This document shows, piece after piece, positions 15,608 through 24,421 of a stretch of 64,000 bases of DNA. The notes under the pieces are model-generated. The model had not been told where the DNA came from. It did no database searches and was given only the letters and a program-made list of their open reading frames with translations. Source of the DNA: Clostridia bacterium (GTDB lineage Bacteria > Bacillota > Clostridia > Christensenellales > Aristaeellaceae); the NCBI GenBank assembly GCA_017509255.1, contig JAFWQA010000009.1:1-64000 (forward strand), read 5' to 3'. The position numbers and the translations under genes were made by a program. How positions within the stretch are numbered: position 1 is the first letter of the stretch; each line of letters begins with the position of its first letter.

Positions 15608-16729
15608 ATGAAGAAAATCCTGGCTCTCATTCTTACCCTGAGTCTTCTGTGCGGCATCGCCGTGTGCGCGACCGCGGAAGACAAAATCAAGATCGGCGTC
15701 TCCATCTGGAGCTCCACCGACACCCTCGGCAGCGAATGCAAGCGCCTGATCGACGCCGCCGCAGACGCGCTGGACGTGGAAGTGATGTACGTTGACCAGG
15801 GCCACATCTCCGAAAAGGTGACCGCCAGCGCGGAAACCCTGGCGATGGCTGACTGCGACGGCATCGTGATCTGCAACTCCGCTTCCGCCGAAATGGGCAG
15901 CGTGATCAAGACCTGCGAGGAGAACGAGGTGTACGTTGCACAGTTCTTCCGCATCATCAACCAGGACGACAACCCCGATGAATACGCCCAGGCCTGCGCT
16001 TCCAAGTACTACGTCGGTGCCGTGCACGAATCCGAATTCGACAACGGCAAGGAGCTCGTGCGCATCCTGACCGAAGAAAAGAACTGCCGCAAGATCGCCC
16101 TGGAAGCCTGGGAACCCGGCGACGCGACCTTCCTGGGCCGCTGGTCCGGCTACAAGGCCGGTCTGGAAGCCTTCAACGCGGCTCATCCGGACGATCAGGC
16201 CGTGCTGCTTGATCCCCAGTACGGCGGCACCACGACCGACACCGGCCGTGCCACCGCGGAAGCCATCATTGACGCGAACCCCGACATCGACGCCCTGATC
16301 GTCGCGGGCGGCGGCGGAGACACCCTGGTGGGCGCCCTGGCCGGCATCGAAGGCAAGGGCCTGACCGGCAAGATCGCCGTGGTCTCCACCGACTTCCTGG
16401 CTGACCTGGATGCCCAGCTGGCCTCCGGCGGCATGGCTGCCGAGTCCGGCGGACACTACGCCGATCCCTTCTTCGCCTTCCTGATGGTCTACAACGCCAT
16501 CAAGGGCAACTACGAAGTCTCCACCGAAGGCTTCTATGACATGGTATTCCCCTACATGTTCGTTGCTTCCTCCGAGGACTACACCGCCTACGCGGAGTAC
16601 TTCACCGGCGACCAGCTGCCCTACACCGCGGACGAGATCAAGGCGCTGGCTGAGCTGAGCTACGACGACCTGGCTGCCGCGTGCGCCCAGCTGTCCGTTG
16701 CGGACGTTGTGGCCCGCCACGCCAAATAA
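15608..16729 (+). CDS. Sugar-type ABC importer substrate-binding protein
   Basis: This 373-residue exported protein has a signal peptide of about 23 residues ending in CATAED; no lipobox is seen, so anchoring is unclear. It belongs to the periplasmic-binding-protein-like I fold (ribose/galactose type): IKIGVSIWSSTDTLGSECKR at the start, DCDGIVICNSAS, and DANPDIDALIVAGGGGDTLVGAL in the second lobe. It captures a small ligand for the permeases and ATPase encoded downstream. A strong hairpin in the 87-bp spacer after it may favour its higher expression. The ligand cannot be read from the sequence. Confidence 0.9.
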   Translation: MKKILALILTLSLLCGIAVCATAEDKIKIGVSIWSSTDTLGSECKRLIDAAADALDVEVMYVDQGHISEKVTASAETLAMADCDGIVICNSASAEMGSVIKTCEENEVYVAQFFRIINQDDNPDEYAQACASKYYVGAVHESEFDNGKELVRILTEEKNCRKIALEAWEPGDATFLGRWSGYKAGLEAFNAAHPDDQAVLLDPQYGGTTTDTGRATAEAIIDANPDIDALIVAGGGGDTLVGALAGIEGKGLTGKIAVVSTDFLADLDAQLASGGMAAESGGHYADPFFAFLMVYNAIKGNYEVSTEGFYDMVFPYMFVASSEDYTAYAEYFTGDQLPYTADEIKALAELSYDDLAAACAQLSVADVVARHAK

Positions 16730-16748
16730 GAGACCCTGACCGTGAGGG

Positions 16749-16776
16749 ATGGGGCCGGCCCGGCGGCCGGTCCCAT
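16749..16776 (+). other. Intercistronic hairpin after the binding-protein gene
   Basis: ATGGGGCCGGC (16749-16759) pairs with GCCGGTCCCAT (16766-16776), 11 bp with one G-T wobble. No T tract follows. Position and strength fit an mRNA-stabilising hairpin that raises binding-protein over permease output. Confidence 0.6.
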
Positions 16777-16816
16777 TCTGCGGTTCATTTAATCTTTCGC
16801 AAAGGACGTAACGCCT

Positions 16817-17767
16817 ATGAAGGAAAAGCTTGCCAGGCTGAAGACCACCCGGTATTACGGCTTCCTGCTGCTGGCCGCGATGGTGGTTTTCTTCTACGCC
16901 GTATTCAAGATCCTGACCCCGGACAATTTCGGCAGCCCGGAGCATCTGCTGAGCTATCTGCAGAGCTCCATCATCTATGCCGTCGGCGGGTGCGGACTGT
17001 ACTTCATCGTGGTGATGGGGCTGTTTGACTTCTCCATCGGCGCCAATGTGGTATTCTCCTCCATCGTGGGCGTGATCTGCTCTGAGCATTTCGGGTACGC
17101 GGGCTTCATACTCGGCTCGCTGCTGTGCGCCACGCTGATCGGCGTGCTGATCGGATTCCTGTACAACACGCTGCGCGTTCCCTCCATGATCGTTACGGTC
17201 GGACTGATGCTGATCTTTGAGAGCATCGCCGTGTTCGCGGCGGGCGGAAGCAAGCAGACGCTGGCAGTGGATTACCGCTTCTTCAGCGCTCCCCCCGGAA
17301 GCCTGATCCTGGCGGCGCTGGCCTTCATCCTGATGTGGTTCATTCTGAAGTACACAAGGGTGGGCACCTACTGCAACGCCATCGGCAGCAACGAGTTCAC
17401 GGCGAAGAACATGGGCATTGACGTCAAAAAATACAAGCTGCTCGGCTTCATCCTGCTGCACTTCTTTGTCGGGGTGATGGCGATCCTGACCGTTTCCTAC
17501 GGCACGACGATGACGGCGCTGACCGGCATGAGCACAATGAGCCGGAACTTCAAGCCGCTGATGGGCACCTTCTTCGGGGTCGCCTTCCGGAAATACGGCA
17601 CGCCGATCACGGCCATCGTGGTCGGGGAGTTCATCATATCCATCATCTTCAACGGATTTATCGCGCTGGGCGCGCCGACGACGATCCAGAACGTTGTGAC
17701 CGGCGCGGCGCTGCTGATGATCGTCGCGCTGACCGCACGGGGCCGGAAGGGCTCCGTGGTGAAGTAA
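16817..17767 (+). CDS. Sugar-type ABC importer permease 1 (RbsC-like)
   Basis: This is a 316-residue polytopic membrane protein with about eight to ten hydrophobic segments. GLFDFSIGANVVFSSIVGVIC, LRVPSMIVTVGLMLIFESIAV and the cytoplasmic loop YCNAIGSNEFTAKNMGIDVKKYK match the BPD_transp_2 (ribose/galactose) permease family, where the N-x-x-A-A-x-x-x-G-I loop contacts the ATPase. It starts at ATG 16817 after AAAGGAC. With the second permease at 19294 it likely makes a heterodimeric channel. Confidence 0.9.
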   Translation: MKEKLARLKTTRYYGFLLLAAMVVFFYAVFKILTPDNFGSPEHLLSYLQSSIIYAVGGCGLYFIVVMGLFDFSIGANVVFSSIVGVICSEHFGYAGFILGSLLCATLIGVLIGFLYNTLRVPSMIVTVGLMLIFESIAVFAAGGSKQTLAVDYRFFSAPPGSLILAALAFILMWFILKYTRVGTYCNAIGSNEFTAKNMGIDVKKYKLLGFILLHFFVGVMAILTVSYGTTMTALTGMSTMSRNFKPLMGTFFGVAFRKYGTPITAIVVGEFIISIIFNGFIALGAPTTIQNVVTGAALLMIVALTARGRKGSVVK

Positions 17768-17780
17768 GGAGGGGAGCGGA

Positions 17781-19280
17781 ATGGAAAAGAACATTTTGCT
17801 CCGCGCGGAGCACATCGACAAGCGCTTCGGCATCACCCACGCGGTGAACGACGTGAGCCTGACCGTCAATGCCGGGGAGATCCGCGGGCTGATCGGGGAG
17901 AACGGGTCCGGAAAGAGCACCTTTTCCCAGATGCTGTGCGGCATCTACACCATCGGCGGGGGCACCTTCACCCTGAACGGGAAGGAGCTGCACGTGCGCA
18001 ACCAGGTGGAGGCCAACGACGCGGGCGTATCCATCATCGTGCAGGAGACGGGCACGCTGTCCGGCCTGACGGTTGCGGAGAACATCTTTCTGGGTCACGA
18101 GAAGCCCTTCATCCGCCACGGGATCAAGAATACGCCGGCCATGAACCGGGAGGCGCAGCGCCTGCTGGACGAATACGGCTTCGGACGGATCCGGGCCGGG
18201 ATGATGATCGACCACTACAACTTTGAGGACCGGAAGCTGGTCGAGATCGTGAAGGCGACGTATATGAAGCCGCTGATCCTGATCGTGGACGAAACGACGA
18301 CCGCCCTGTCCCAGGACGGGCGCATGGAGCTGTACAAGATCATGGACAGGACCCGCGCCGACGGGCGGACGGTGATCTTCATCAGCCACGATCTGCAGGA
18401 GGTGCTGGCGCACACGGACACCGTGTCCGTGCTGCGCGACGGCGAATACATCGACACCGTGGCCAGCGCGGATATGACGGAGGATGACCTGAAGCGCCTG
18501 ATGGTCGGGCGCGAGATCGGCTCCGCCTATTACCGGACCGACTGGGGGACCCCGGTCTCCGATGAGGTGGTGCTGCGGGCGGAGAACGTGACCGTGCCCG
18601 GGCTGATCCGGGACGTGAGCTTTGAGCTGCACCGGGGCGAGATCCTCGGCTTCGGCGGCCTGTCCGAGAGCGGCATGCACGAGATCGGCAAGGCGGTGTT
18701 CGGCGCCAGCTGGGACCGGACAGGGCGGGTCGTGCTGGCGGACGGGACGGAGATCAACGACATCCCCACCGCCATCGCGCACTCCATAGCCTATACCAGC
18801 AAGGACCGGGACAACGAATCCGTGATCGTGAACGAAACGATCCGCAACAATACCGTGCTGCCCTCCATTGAGGACCTGGCGCACGGGAGGCTGCTGATCA
18901 AGCGGGAGCTGGACCGCTTCGCGAAGGAGAACGCGGAAAAGATGCAGACCAAGATGCAGAGCACCGGGCAGTTCGTGTCGGACCTGTCCGGCGGCAACAA
19001 GCAGAAGGTGGTGCTGGCCCGCTGGATCGGAAAGAATTCAGACATCCTGGTGCTGGATTCCCCGACCCGCGGCATCGACGTGAAGGTGAAGCAGGCGATC
19101 TACGCCCTGATGCAGGAGCTGAAGGAGCAGGGGAGATCTATCATCATGATCTCCGAGGAGCTGCCGGAGCTGATGGGCATGGCGGACCGGATCCTGATCG
19201 TGCGGGACGGCAGCATCAGCGGCGAATATCTGCGCGATCCGAACCTGGATGAGGAGACCCTCATCGCGAAGATGGTGTGA
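17781..19280 (+). CDS. Sugar-type ABC importer ATPase with two fused nucleotide-binding domains
   Basis: This 499-residue protein is the RbsA/MglA-type energising subunit. The first domain has Walker A GENGSGKST at 39-47, Walker B LILIVDETT near 165-171 and the switch histidine in FISHDL, but the signature position reads YNFEDRKLVEI instead of an LSGGQ-like motif. The second domain has an intact signature LSGGNKQK near 400, but no Walker A (GLSESGMHEIG) and LVLDSPTRGID in Walker B, where Ser replaces the catalytic Glu. Thus only one composite ATP site looks complete. It starts at ATG 17781 after AGGAGGGG and lies between the two permease genes. Confidence 0.92.
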   Translation: MEKNILLRAEHIDKRFGITHAVNDVSLTVNAGEIRGLIGENGSGKSTFSQMLCGIYTIGGGTFTLNGKELHVRNQVEANDAGVSIIVQETGTLSGLTVAENIFLGHEKPFIRHGIKNTPAMNREAQRLLDEYGFGRIRAGMMIDHYNFEDRKLVEIVKATYMKPLILIVDETTTALSQDGRMELYKIMDRTRADGRTVIFISHDLQEVLAHTDTVSVLRDGEYIDTVASADMTEDDLKRLMVGREIGSAYYRTDWGTPVSDEVVLRAENVTVPGLIRDVSFELHRGEILGFGGLSESGMHEIGKAVFGASWDRTGRVVLADGTEINDIPTAIAHSIAYTSKDRDNESVIVNETIRNNTVLPSIEDLAHGRLLIKRELDRFAKENAEKMQTKMQSTGQFVSDLSGGNKQKVVLARWIGKNSDILVLDSPTRGIDVKVKQAIYALMQELKEQGRSIIMISEELPELMGMADRILIVRDGSISGEYLRDPNLDEETLIAKMV

Positions 19281-19293
19281 GGAGGGAAAAAAG

Positions 19294-20307
19294 ATGGAAA
19301 AAACAATGAAAGCCGAACGGCAACCCTCCAGAGTGCAGGCATTCCTGCACAGCGACGCCTTCCGCGCACTGGTCCCGCTGATCAGCCTGGCCGTGATGCT
19401 GGTGGCGATGAATATCCTGACCGGCGGGAAAATGCTGACCCCCAAGAAGATCCGCCTGCTGGTGGGACAGGTGTACGCGCCGATGATCGCCGCGACGGGC
19501 GTATTCTTTATCATGACCCTGGGTTCCATCGACTTCACGGAGGGGTCCACGCTGGGCGTGTGCTCCTGCGTGATCGCGATCCTGTCCCGGCTGGATTCCC
19601 CGATCGCCGTGCCGCTGTCCATTCTGTGCGGCATCCTGTGCGGCGCCGTGATCGGAGCCATCAACGGCTTCTTCCACGTGAAGTTCAAGCTGGCCAGCTT
19701 TATCGTGACGATCTGCACGATGTACCTCTTCCGCGGGATCTGCGCGTATCTGACCACGGAGAGCGCGATACCGGCGGCGAAGGCGATCACCGTGCTGGAC
19801 GGGATGGAATTCTTTGAGATCGGCGGCTTCAGCGTGGGACTGAAAATGGTCATCACGCTGCTGGTGCTGGTGACAGCCTTCATCCTTTTCCGCTTTACGC
19901 GGATCGGAAACGACGTGAAGGCGGTCGGCTCCGGGGAGACCGCGGCCCGGTTCTCCGGCGTGCGGACGGACCGCGTGAAATTCCTGGCGTTCGCCGTGGC
20001 GGGCGCGCTGACCGGGCTGGCGGCCTTTGTGAACGTGATCAAGGTCGGCTCCATCACGGCCACCGCCGGAAACCAGCTGGAGACCCAGATCCTGATCGGT
20101 CTGGTGCTGGGCGGGCTTCCGATCACCGGCGGCGCGAAGGTGCGCTTTTCCAACATCGTGTGCGGCATGCTGATGTACTTTGTGCTGGACAACGGCCTGA
20201 CGATCATGGGCTTTGACAGCGCTCCGCAGCAGCTGATCAAGGGCGTCATCTTCCTGATCTTTGTGGCGCTGACCGTGGACCGGAAGGCCCTGAAGGTGAT
20301 CAAGTAA
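19294..20307 (+). CDS. Sugar-type ABC importer permease 2 (RbsC-like)
   Basis: This is a 337-residue polytopic membrane protein of the ribose/galactose permease family. Family segments include IMTLGSIDFTEGSTLGV, VKFKLASFIVTICTMYLFRGI, the cytoplasmic loop FRFTRIGNDVKAVGSGETAARFSGV, and the late ILIGLVLGGLPITGGAKVRF. The start ATG 19294 has GGAGGG (19281-19286) seven bases upstream; earlier in-frame codons overlap the ATPase gene. It ends the operon, followed by a terminator at 20338. Confidence 0.9.
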   Translation: MEKTMKAERQPSRVQAFLHSDAFRALVPLISLAVMLVAMNILTGGKMLTPKKIRLLVGQVYAPMIAATGVFFIMTLGSIDFTEGSTLGVCSCVIAILSRLDSPIAVPLSILCGILCGAVIGAINGFFHVKFKLASFIVTICTMYLFRGICAYLTTESAIPAAKAITVLDGMEFFEIGGFSVGLKMVITLLVLVTAFILFRFTRIGNDVKAVGSGETAARFSGVRTDRVKFLAFAVAGALTGLAAFVNVIKVGSITATAGNQLETQILIGLVLGGLPITGGAKVRFSNIVCGMLMYFVLDNGLTIMGFDSAPQQLIKGVIFLIFVALTVDRKALKVIK

Positions 20308-20337
20308 AGCCCTGTAAAAGCGATATTACCTCCTTTC

Positions 20338-20364
20338 CCGGCGCCCGGAAGGGCGCCGGTTTTT
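20338..20364 (+). terminator. Intrinsic terminator of the sugar ABC operon
   Basis: CCGGCGCCC (20338-20346) pairs perfectly with GGGCGCCGG (20351-20359) around GGAA and is followed by TTTTT. Confidence 0.85.
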
Positions 20365-20416
20365 GAGGCCGCGGGAGGCCGGACTGAAAAAAACCGAGAT
20401 TTGCCGAAAAAATTTC

Positions 20417-20443
20417 TTGCATTTTAAATTTTCCTGTGATAAT
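20417..20443 (+). promoter_or_regulatory. Promoter of the tRNA-Thr gene
   Basis: TTGCAT (20417-20422) and an extended -10 TGTGATAAT (20435-20443) lie in an AT-rich stretch 27 bases before the tRNA. The spacer to GATAAT is a short 15 bases, compensated by the TG element. Confidence 0.55.
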
Positions 20444-20469
20444 ATACACCTGTTGTCGAAAGACGACCC

Positions 20470-20545
<76 letters not shown>

Positions 20546-20547
20546 TC

Positions 20548-20585
20548 ACCCGGAGTACGTTGTATCAATGGACTCCGGGTTTTTT
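20548..20585 (+). terminator. Intrinsic terminator of the tRNA-Thr gene
   Basis: ACCCGGAGT (20548-20556) pairs perfectly with ACTCCGGGT (20572-20580) and is followed by TTTTT. Confidence 0.85.
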
Positions 20586-20620
20586 CATGCCTTTTTTTCC
20601 GGAAGGCCGGAGGGCGGGTG

Positions 20621-20649
20621 TTGAGGAAAAGGCAAAAAAGAGATACAAT
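20621..20649 (+). promoter_or_regulatory. Promoter of the P-type ATPase gene
   Basis: TTGAGG (20621-20626), 17-base spacer, TACAAT (20644-20649). Confidence 0.55.
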
Positions 20650-20682
20650 ATACCCCAATGAATTTTGAACGAGGAGACCGAC

Positions 20683-23061
20683 ATGGAACAGAAGCTGCAG
20701 CTGCCCACGGAGCTGCCGGAGGATCACAGCCCCACGGCGGAGACCGGCCTGACGGAGGAGGAAGCCGCAAAACGGCTGGCCGCCGGACAGGGCAACGCCA
20801 TGAAGCAGGAGACCGGGAAGACGGTGCCGGAGATCATACTCGGCAATCTTTTCAGCTTTTTCAATCTGCTGAACTTCGGGCTGGCCTTCTGCCTGCTGCT
20901 GGTGGGAAGCTACCGGAACATGATGTTCCTGCTGATCGTGGCGGCGAACACGCTGATCGGGACCGTGCAGGAGCTGCGGGCCCGAGCGACGATCCGGAAG
21001 CTGAAGCTGCTGAACGCGCCGAAGACGCGCGTGATCCGCGGCGGACAGGAAAAGGAGACCGCGCCGGAGGAGCTGGTGCGCGGGGACCTGATGATCCTGC
21101 GCGCGGGAGACCAGGTGACCGCCGACGCGTTGGTGACGGCCGGTGAGGGCAGCGCGATGGAAAGCCTGCTGACCGGGGAGAGCAACGCCGTGGGCAAGAA
21201 GCCGGGAAGCTGGCTGTATTCCGGGTCCTACATCACGGAGGGGACCGTGACGGCGCAGGCCGTATACATGGGCGACGAGAGCTATGTGGGCCGCCTGAAC
21301 GCGGAGGCCAAAAAGACCGTACGCCCGAAGTCCGTGCTGATGACGGAGCTGAACAGGCTGATCCGCTGGGACAGCATGGTGCTGATCCCGCTGGGGATCC
21401 TGCTTTTTCTGAAACAGGTGTACATGCAGGGGCATACGACAGAAACGGCCGTGCCCTCCACGGTGGCGGCCATGCTGGGCATGATCCCGGAGGGACTGAT
21501 CCTGCTGACGAGTATCGCCATGGCCGTGGGCGTGATGCGGCTGGGAAAGCGGAACACGCTGGTGCAGGAGCTGAGCGCGATCGAGTCCCTGGCGCGGGTG
21601 GACACGCTGTGCCTGGACAAGACCGGGACGCTGACGGACGGGAAGATCATCCTGGAGAGCATTGAGCCCGTGGACGCGACGGAGGAGGAAGCCCTGCGGG
21701 CGCTGAGCCGGTTCACGGGAGCCATAGACGACCGGAGCGCGACGATGAGCGCCCTGCGGGCGAAGGCCGCGCCCGGGACGGAGAAGGCCGCCGCCGTGCT
21801 GCCATTCTCCTCCGAACGGAAAAAATCCGCCGTGGCCTTTGCCGACGGCAGCTGCCTGATCCTGGGGGCGCCGGAGTTCGTGATGGGAAGCGCCTATCCG
21901 GAAAAGCTGCGGGACCGGGTGAACGCCCTGGCCCTGGAGGGGCGGCGCGTGGTGCTGCTGGCCTCCGCGCACGGAGACATCACGGACGGGGAACCCCCGG
22001 CGCCGGAAAGGATCCTGTGCCTGGGCGTGCTGCGGGACGGCATGCGGGAGGGCGTGGAGGAGACCCTGCGCTATTTCCGCGAGCAGGACGTGAAGCTGAA
22101 GGTGATCTCCGGCGACAACCCGCGCACCGTGTCCATGATCGCGAAACGCGCCGGGATGCCGGAGTGGGACAACTGGGTGGACGCCCGGGAGCTGAACACG
22201 GAGGAGAAGCTGCTGGAGGGCTGCGAAAAATACGATATCTTCGGCCGGGTGACGCCGGAGCAGAAAAAGCTGCTGGTGCTGGCCCTGAAGAAGGCCGGGC
22301 ACACCGTGGCCATGACGGGCGACGGCGTGAACGACATACCCGCCATGAAGGCGGCGGACTGCTCCATCGCCATGGGCGAGGGCTCCGACGCGGCGCGCAA
22401 TTCCGCGCAGCTGACCCTGCTGGACAGCAGCTTCGGCGAGATGCCGCAGATCGTGCTGGAGGGCCGCAGGGTGGTCAACAACATCACCCGCTCCGCGACG
22501 CTCTTCCTGACCAAGACGGTGTTCAGCTTCCTGCTGGCCTTTGCCTTCCTGTTCCTGCCGGGGCTGTATCCCTTCCAGCCCATACAGATGTCGCTGGTGT
22601 CCTCCGCGACGGTGGGGATCCCCGGCTTCTTCCTGGCGCTGGAGTTCAGCCGGGAGCGGATCAGGGGGAGATTCCTGCGGAACATCTTTACGCGCGCGCT
22701 GCCGGGCGGGATCGCTGTGGCGGTATGCGCCGCGCTGGCCATGCAGCTGGCCTCCCGGGGCTGGACCCTCGCGGAGTGCTCCACGGCGGCCACCTGGCTG
22801 GCGGGAGCCATGAGCTGGCTGGTGCTGGCGCGCGTGAGCTGGCCCCTGAACCGCCTGCGCGGGGCGACGGTGGCCCTTTCCGCCGCGGTGCTGGCCGCGG
22901 TGGGGCTGTATTTCGGGCATGTGTTCTATCTGACGCCCATGGACGCGGAGCACTGGAAATACACCGCGCTGCTGGGCCTGCTGGGCGCCGGCGTCATGTA
23001 TCTGACGGCCAGGCTGATCCGGGAGCGCCAGAGGCGGAAGGAAGAGGAAAAGGAACTGTAA
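20683..23061 (+). CDS. P-type cation ATPase, CtpE-like (probable Ca2+)
   Basis: This 792-residue membrane pump couples ATP hydrolysis to cation transport. The actuator motif LLTGES, the phosphorylated aspartate in DKTGTLTDG (near residue 312) and the hinge GDGVNDIPAMKAADCSIAMG are intact. The fourth membrane helix reads MIPEGLILLTSIAMAVGVMRL, the PEGL form found in the CtpE group of calcium-related P-type ATPases and not the CPC form of heavy-metal pumps. The start ATG 20683 has GAGGAG six bases upstream; TTG 20665 is an upstream alternative. It is monocistronic between its promoter and the terminator at 23069. The substrate is inferred from subgroup only. Confidence 0.9.
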   Translation: MEQKLQLPTELPEDHSPTAETGLTEEEAAKRLAAGQGNAMKQETGKTVPEIILGNLFSFFNLLNFGLAFCLLLVGSYRNMMFLLIVAANTLIGTVQELRARATIRKLKLLNAPKTRVIRGGQEKETAPEELVRGDLMILRAGDQVTADALVTAGEGSAMESLLTGESNAVGKKPGSWLYSGSYITEGTVTAQAVYMGDESYVGRLNAEAKKTVRPKSVLMTELNRLIRWDSMVLIPLGILLFLKQVYMQGHTTETAVPSTVAAMLGMIPEGLILLTSIAMAVGVMRLGKRNTLVQELSAIESLARVDTLCLDKTGTLTDGKIILESIEPVDATEEEALRALSRFTGAIDDRSATMSALRAKAAPGTEKAAAVLPFSSERKKSAVAFADGSCLILGAPEFVMGSAYPEKLRDRVNALALEGRRVVLLASAHGDITDGEPPAPERILCLGVLRDGMREGVEETLRYFREQDVKLKVISGDNPRTVSMIAKRAGMPEWDNWVDARELNTEEKLLEGCEKYDIFGRVTPEQKKLLVLALKKAGHTVAMTGDGVNDIPAMKAADCSIAMGEGSDAARNSAQLTLLDSSFGEMPQIVLEGRRVVNNITRSATLFLTKTVFSFLLAFAFLFLPGLYPFQPIQMSLVSSATVGIPGFFLALEFSRERIRGRFLRNIFTRALPGGIAVAVCAALAMQLASRGWTLAECSTAATWLAGAMSWLVLARVSWPLNRLRGATVALSAAVLAAVGLYFGHVFYLTPMDAEHWKYTALLGLLGAGVMYLTARLIRERQRRKEEEKEL

Positions 23062-23068
23062 CAATTTG

Positions 23069-23110
23069 CACTGCCGCGGGCATTGGATGTTGTACGCGGC
23101 AGTGTTTTTT
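23069..23110 (+). terminator. Intrinsic terminator of the P-type ATPase gene
   Basis: CACTGCCGCG (23069-23078) pairs perfectly with CGCGGCAGTG (23095-23104), followed by TTTTTT (23105-23110). The loop is a long 16 bases. Confidence 0.8.
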
Positions 23111-23118
23111 GATATACT
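23090..23118 (+). promoter_or_regulatory. Promoter overlapping the upstream terminator
   Basis: TTGTAC (23090-23095), a 17-base spacer and TATACT (23113-23118) form a good sigma-A type promoter for the repeat-protein gene. Its spacer is the 3' arm and T tract of the preceding terminator. Confidence 0.6.
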
Positions 23119-23154
23119 GAAAGGGACGGAAACGAAACAAAATCCGAAGGACTG

Positions 23155-24378
23155 GTGGAAGCATCGATGAAAAGCAAACGTTTACTCGCGGGGGTACTGG
23201 CAGCGGTACTCTGCTTCGCTATACTCGGCGCCGCGGGAGCGGAGATCACCCTGGAGGAAGAGATGAAGGGGAACCGCGTTTCCCGGCGCGTCTGGAGCGA
23301 CGAGGACGGGAACACGGTGAACGGCCCGGACGGCTACGCGTACGTCACCTACAGCTACAGCAACGGCGAGACCACGGAAAAGTACTATGACGCGGACGGG
23401 CAGCCCTGCATGACGCCCGGCGGCTATTACGGCCGGATCGTGAGCTACGACGGCAAGCGCCGGGTGGACGGGATCACCTATCTGGACGAAACGGGCGCGA
23501 AGACGGATATTCCCGCGGGCTATGCCAGGGTCCGCATGGTCTACAGGACGTGGGGAGCGCTGAAGGAGCTGACCTACTACGACGCGATGGGCCGCAAGAC
23601 GGTCGTGCCGTCACTGGGGTACGCCGGCATCCGCTGCGAGCACCGCGGCACGACGCTGACGGGGCGGACCTATGTGAACGCGGACGAGGTGCCCGTGGAC
23701 GGCCCCGAGGGCTGGGCCGTGATGACCCAGAGCGTGACCAAGACCAACAAGGTGCGCGGGATCAGCTACACGCACGCGGACGGCTCGCCGGCCACCTGCG
23801 CGGAGGGCTGGTCCTCCTGTGAAAAGGATCTGGACGAGAAGGGACGCGCGACGGAGACCCGCTATCTGGACCGGGACAACAAGCTGACCAACTCCCTGAT
23901 CGGCTACGCGAGGGAGACGGTGAACTATTCCGGCAACCGGAGCTGCATCGTGCGCCGGTATGACGCGGACGGGCAGCCGGTGCCCATGGGCGAGGGCTAC
24001 GTATTCATCAAAAAGACGCTGGACAGCGACAGCCGCGTGCTGACGGAAAGCTGGCTGGACAGCAGCAGCGAGCCGACGCTGAACAGCGACGGCGTGGCCG
24101 GGAACGCCTATACCTACGGCAGGAACGGCGAGGTGGTGAAGGTCAGCTTCTTCGACAAGGACGGCGCGACATGCGAGAACCTGCACGGGTACGCCGGCTA
24201 CGAGAACGTGCTGAACGAAGACGGCACGCTGGCGCGCAGGATCTACACCGGGGCGGACGGAAGGCCCGCCGACACCGACGCGGGCTACTGCGAGGTGGAA
24301 TACACATACAACGAATTCGGGCAGATCGAAAGCGAAACCTATTACGACACCAAAGGAACGAGGGTCAGTATCCGGTAA
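23155..24378 (+). CDS. Exported protein of eleven 32-residue D-x-D-G repeats
   Basis: This is a protein of about 407 residues. A signal peptide (LLAGVLAAVLCFAILGAAGAE) is followed by eleven tandem units of 31-33 residues. Each starts near D-x-D-G-x-P/T, has a G-Y-A centre 8-10 residues later, and ends in an aromatic pair such as YY, YL or FF. The units are diverged, not copies. They resemble YD/RHS- or WG-like beta repeats in spirit, but I cannot assign a family. The start is GTG 23155 (AAGG four bases upstream) or ATG 23167; the latter trims four residues. It is probably cotranscribed with the branching enzyme gene 43 bp downstream. The function is unknown; extracellular binding is plausible. 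Confidence 0.8.
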   Translation: MEASMKSKRLLAGVLAAVLCFAILGAAGAEITLEEEMKGNRVSRRVWSDEDGNTVNGPDGYAYVTYSYSNGETTEKYYDADGQPCMTPGGYYGRIVSYDGKRRVDGITYLDETGAKTDIPAGYARVRMVYRTWGALKELTYYDAMGRKTVVPSLGYAGIRCEHRGTTLTGRTYVNADEVPVDGPEGWAVMTQSVTKTNKVRGISYTHADGSPATCAEGWSSCEKDLDEKGRATETRYLDRDNKLTNSLIGYARETVNYSGNRSCIVRRYDADGQPVPMGEGYVFIKKTLDSDSRVLTESWLDSSSEPTLNSDGVAGNAYTYGRNGEVVKVSFFDKDGATCENLHGYAGYENVLNEDGTLARRIYTGADGRPADTDAGYCEVEYTYNEFGQIESETYYDTKGTRVSIR

Positions 24379-24421
24379 GAAAAAAACAGCACAGAGCAGG
24401 AGCATGAACCGGGAGGGAAAA

